Source: Chloroflexota bacterium (lineage in GTDB: Bacteria; Chloroflexota; Dehalococcoidia; DSTF01; JACRBR01). Taken from it: a stretch of DNA of 6,439 nt. The notes below the pieces were generated by a model that saw only the letters and a list, made by a program, of their open reading frames with translations, did not search any database and was not told the DNA's origin. The position numbers were made by a program, and so were the translations under genes. Positions 6,181 to 6,439 of the stretch are shown in pieces; the first letter of the stretch is position 1; every line of letters begins with the position of its first letter. The stretch covers positions 1-6,439 of the forward strand of contig JAKAMA010000146.1 of NCBI GenBank assembly GCA_021813085.1, written 5' to 3'.

Positions 6181-6300
6181 ACAACAGACGACAGACGACA
6201 ACAGACAGCAGACGACTAACGACAGACAACAAACAACAGACAACAGATCGCGGTGCGCCGCCCCTGCTGTTTGTTGCCTGTCGTCTGTTGTTGTTCGAAC
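6181..6300. repeat. Palindromic seven-base-repeat element, copy A
   Basis: The left arm (6181-6246) has nine near-identical seven-base units around ACAACAG (starts 6181, 6188, 6198, 6205, 6212, 6219, 6226, 6233, 6240), with one three-base interruption at 6195-6197. Then comes a 17-base core (6247-6263, beginning ATCGCGGTGCGCCGCC), and a right arm of four inverse units: CTGCTGT, TTGTTGC, CTGTCGT, CTGTTGT (6264-6291). It ends in the palindrome GTTCGAAC (6293-6300). The sequence 6219-6239 pairs with 6264-6284 at 19 of 21 positions, and the two mismatches become G-U pairs if the - strand is transcribed. No protein is recognised in it. It lies just upstream of the acyl-CoA synthetase-like gene. 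Confidence 0.85.
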
Positions 6301-6335
6301 TCACATCAGCCGCCCGTACGCTCACGCACTTGGCG

Positions 6336-6400
6336 ACGGCAGACAACAGATCGCGGTAGGCGGCCTCTGCTGTCTGTTGTCTGTCGTCTGTTGTTCGAAC
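6336..6400. repeat. Palindromic seven-base-repeat element, copy B
   Basis: This has the same architecture as the copy at 6181-6300, in the same orientation: two left units (ACGGCAG 6336-6342, ACAACAG 6343-6349), a 17-base core (6350-6366) starting ATCGCGGT, four right units CTGCTGT, CTGTTGT, CTGTCGT, CTGTTGT (6367-6394), and GTTCGAAC (6393-6400). The first 18 bases shared with copy A (6340-6357 against 6237-6254) are identical. The arms 6335-6350 and 6373-6388 pair over 16 positions with a single G-T. Left-arm length differs sharply from copy A (two units against nine), as expected for an array that changes by unit gain or loss. Confidence 0.85.
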
Positions 6401-6409
6401 GCACGCCGC

Positions 6410-6439
6410 TCACGCGCCGTCCGCGAGCACGATCCGCGC
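6410..6439 (-). CDS. Possible C-terminal end of another gene entering from the right
   Basis: The last 30 bases read on the - strand as ARIVLADGA followed by TGA (6412-6410), a plausible protein end in GC-rich codons, with the repeat element beginning ten bases after the stop. It would be transcribed toward the acyl-CoA synthetase-like gene. Nine residues are too few for identification, and the open frame may be chance. Confidence 0.3.
   Translation of the reverse strand, partial: ARIVLADGA

Noticed and set aside
4524..6359. Long + strand open frames opposite the acyl-CoA synthetase-like gene
   Set aside because: They are antisense to a gene with clear domain motifs, and one runs straight through the seven-base repeats.
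6181..6400. CRISPR array
   Set aside because: Units are seven bases with no spacers between them, and the arrays are inverted around a core; this does not fit CRISPR repeat and spacer lengths.
6291..6400. tRNA-like T-loop (GTTCGAAC)
   Set aside because: The eight bases resemble a tRNA T-loop, but no acceptor, D or anticodon arms can be built around either copy; it is simply a palindrome.

Overview
The window is GC-rich bacterial DNA. Four complete protein genes, one broken gene and two edge fragments are supported. GC-rich third codon positions, GTG starts, an archaeal-type tyrosyl-tRNA synthetase, Asp-box lipoproteins and hairpin repeats between genes would fit a Chloroflexota-like genome, probably metagenomic. 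That placement is inference; no rRNA or other marker gene is present.

Layout: (1) 1-276, + strand, the C-terminal end of an unrecognised protein, converging on (2) 306-1424, - strand, a tyrosyl-tRNA synthetase of the archaeal/eukaryotic type. (3) A divergent intergenic region (1425-1600) holds a degenerate seven-base repeat element and promoter-like sequences, and leads to (4) 1601-2461, + strand, a patatin-like hydrolase. (5) Between convergent ends, 2462-2594 holds a REP-like hairpin. (6) 2595-3134, - strand, is an unrecognised protein with a very acidic C-terminal tail and probably a CTG start. (7) 3267-3497, + strand, is a decayed N-terminal fragment of an SMP-30/gluconolactonase-like gene with an in-frame TGA. 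(8) 3521-4600, + strand, is a secreted Asp-box (BNR/Ycf48-like) lipoprotein, possibly made from a leaderless mRNA. (9) 4698-6152, - strand, is an alpha-subunit-like protein of NDP-forming acyl-CoA synthetases. (10) 6153-6439 is intergenic, with two copies of a palindromic element built from seven-base repeats around a 17-base GC-rich core; the last 30 bases may be the end of another - strand gene.

The genes do not form an obvious pathway: orientation alternates (+,-,+,-,+,-) and each complete gene appears to be its own transcription unit. The most unusual content is non-coding. The elements at 6181-6300 and 6336-6400 share one architecture (seven-base repeats, core, inverted seven-base repeats, GTTCGAAC). 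A degenerate relative at 1480-1525 carries 12 identical core bases at the same distance from its own, different, seven-base repeats. This suggests a dispersed repeat family in this genome.
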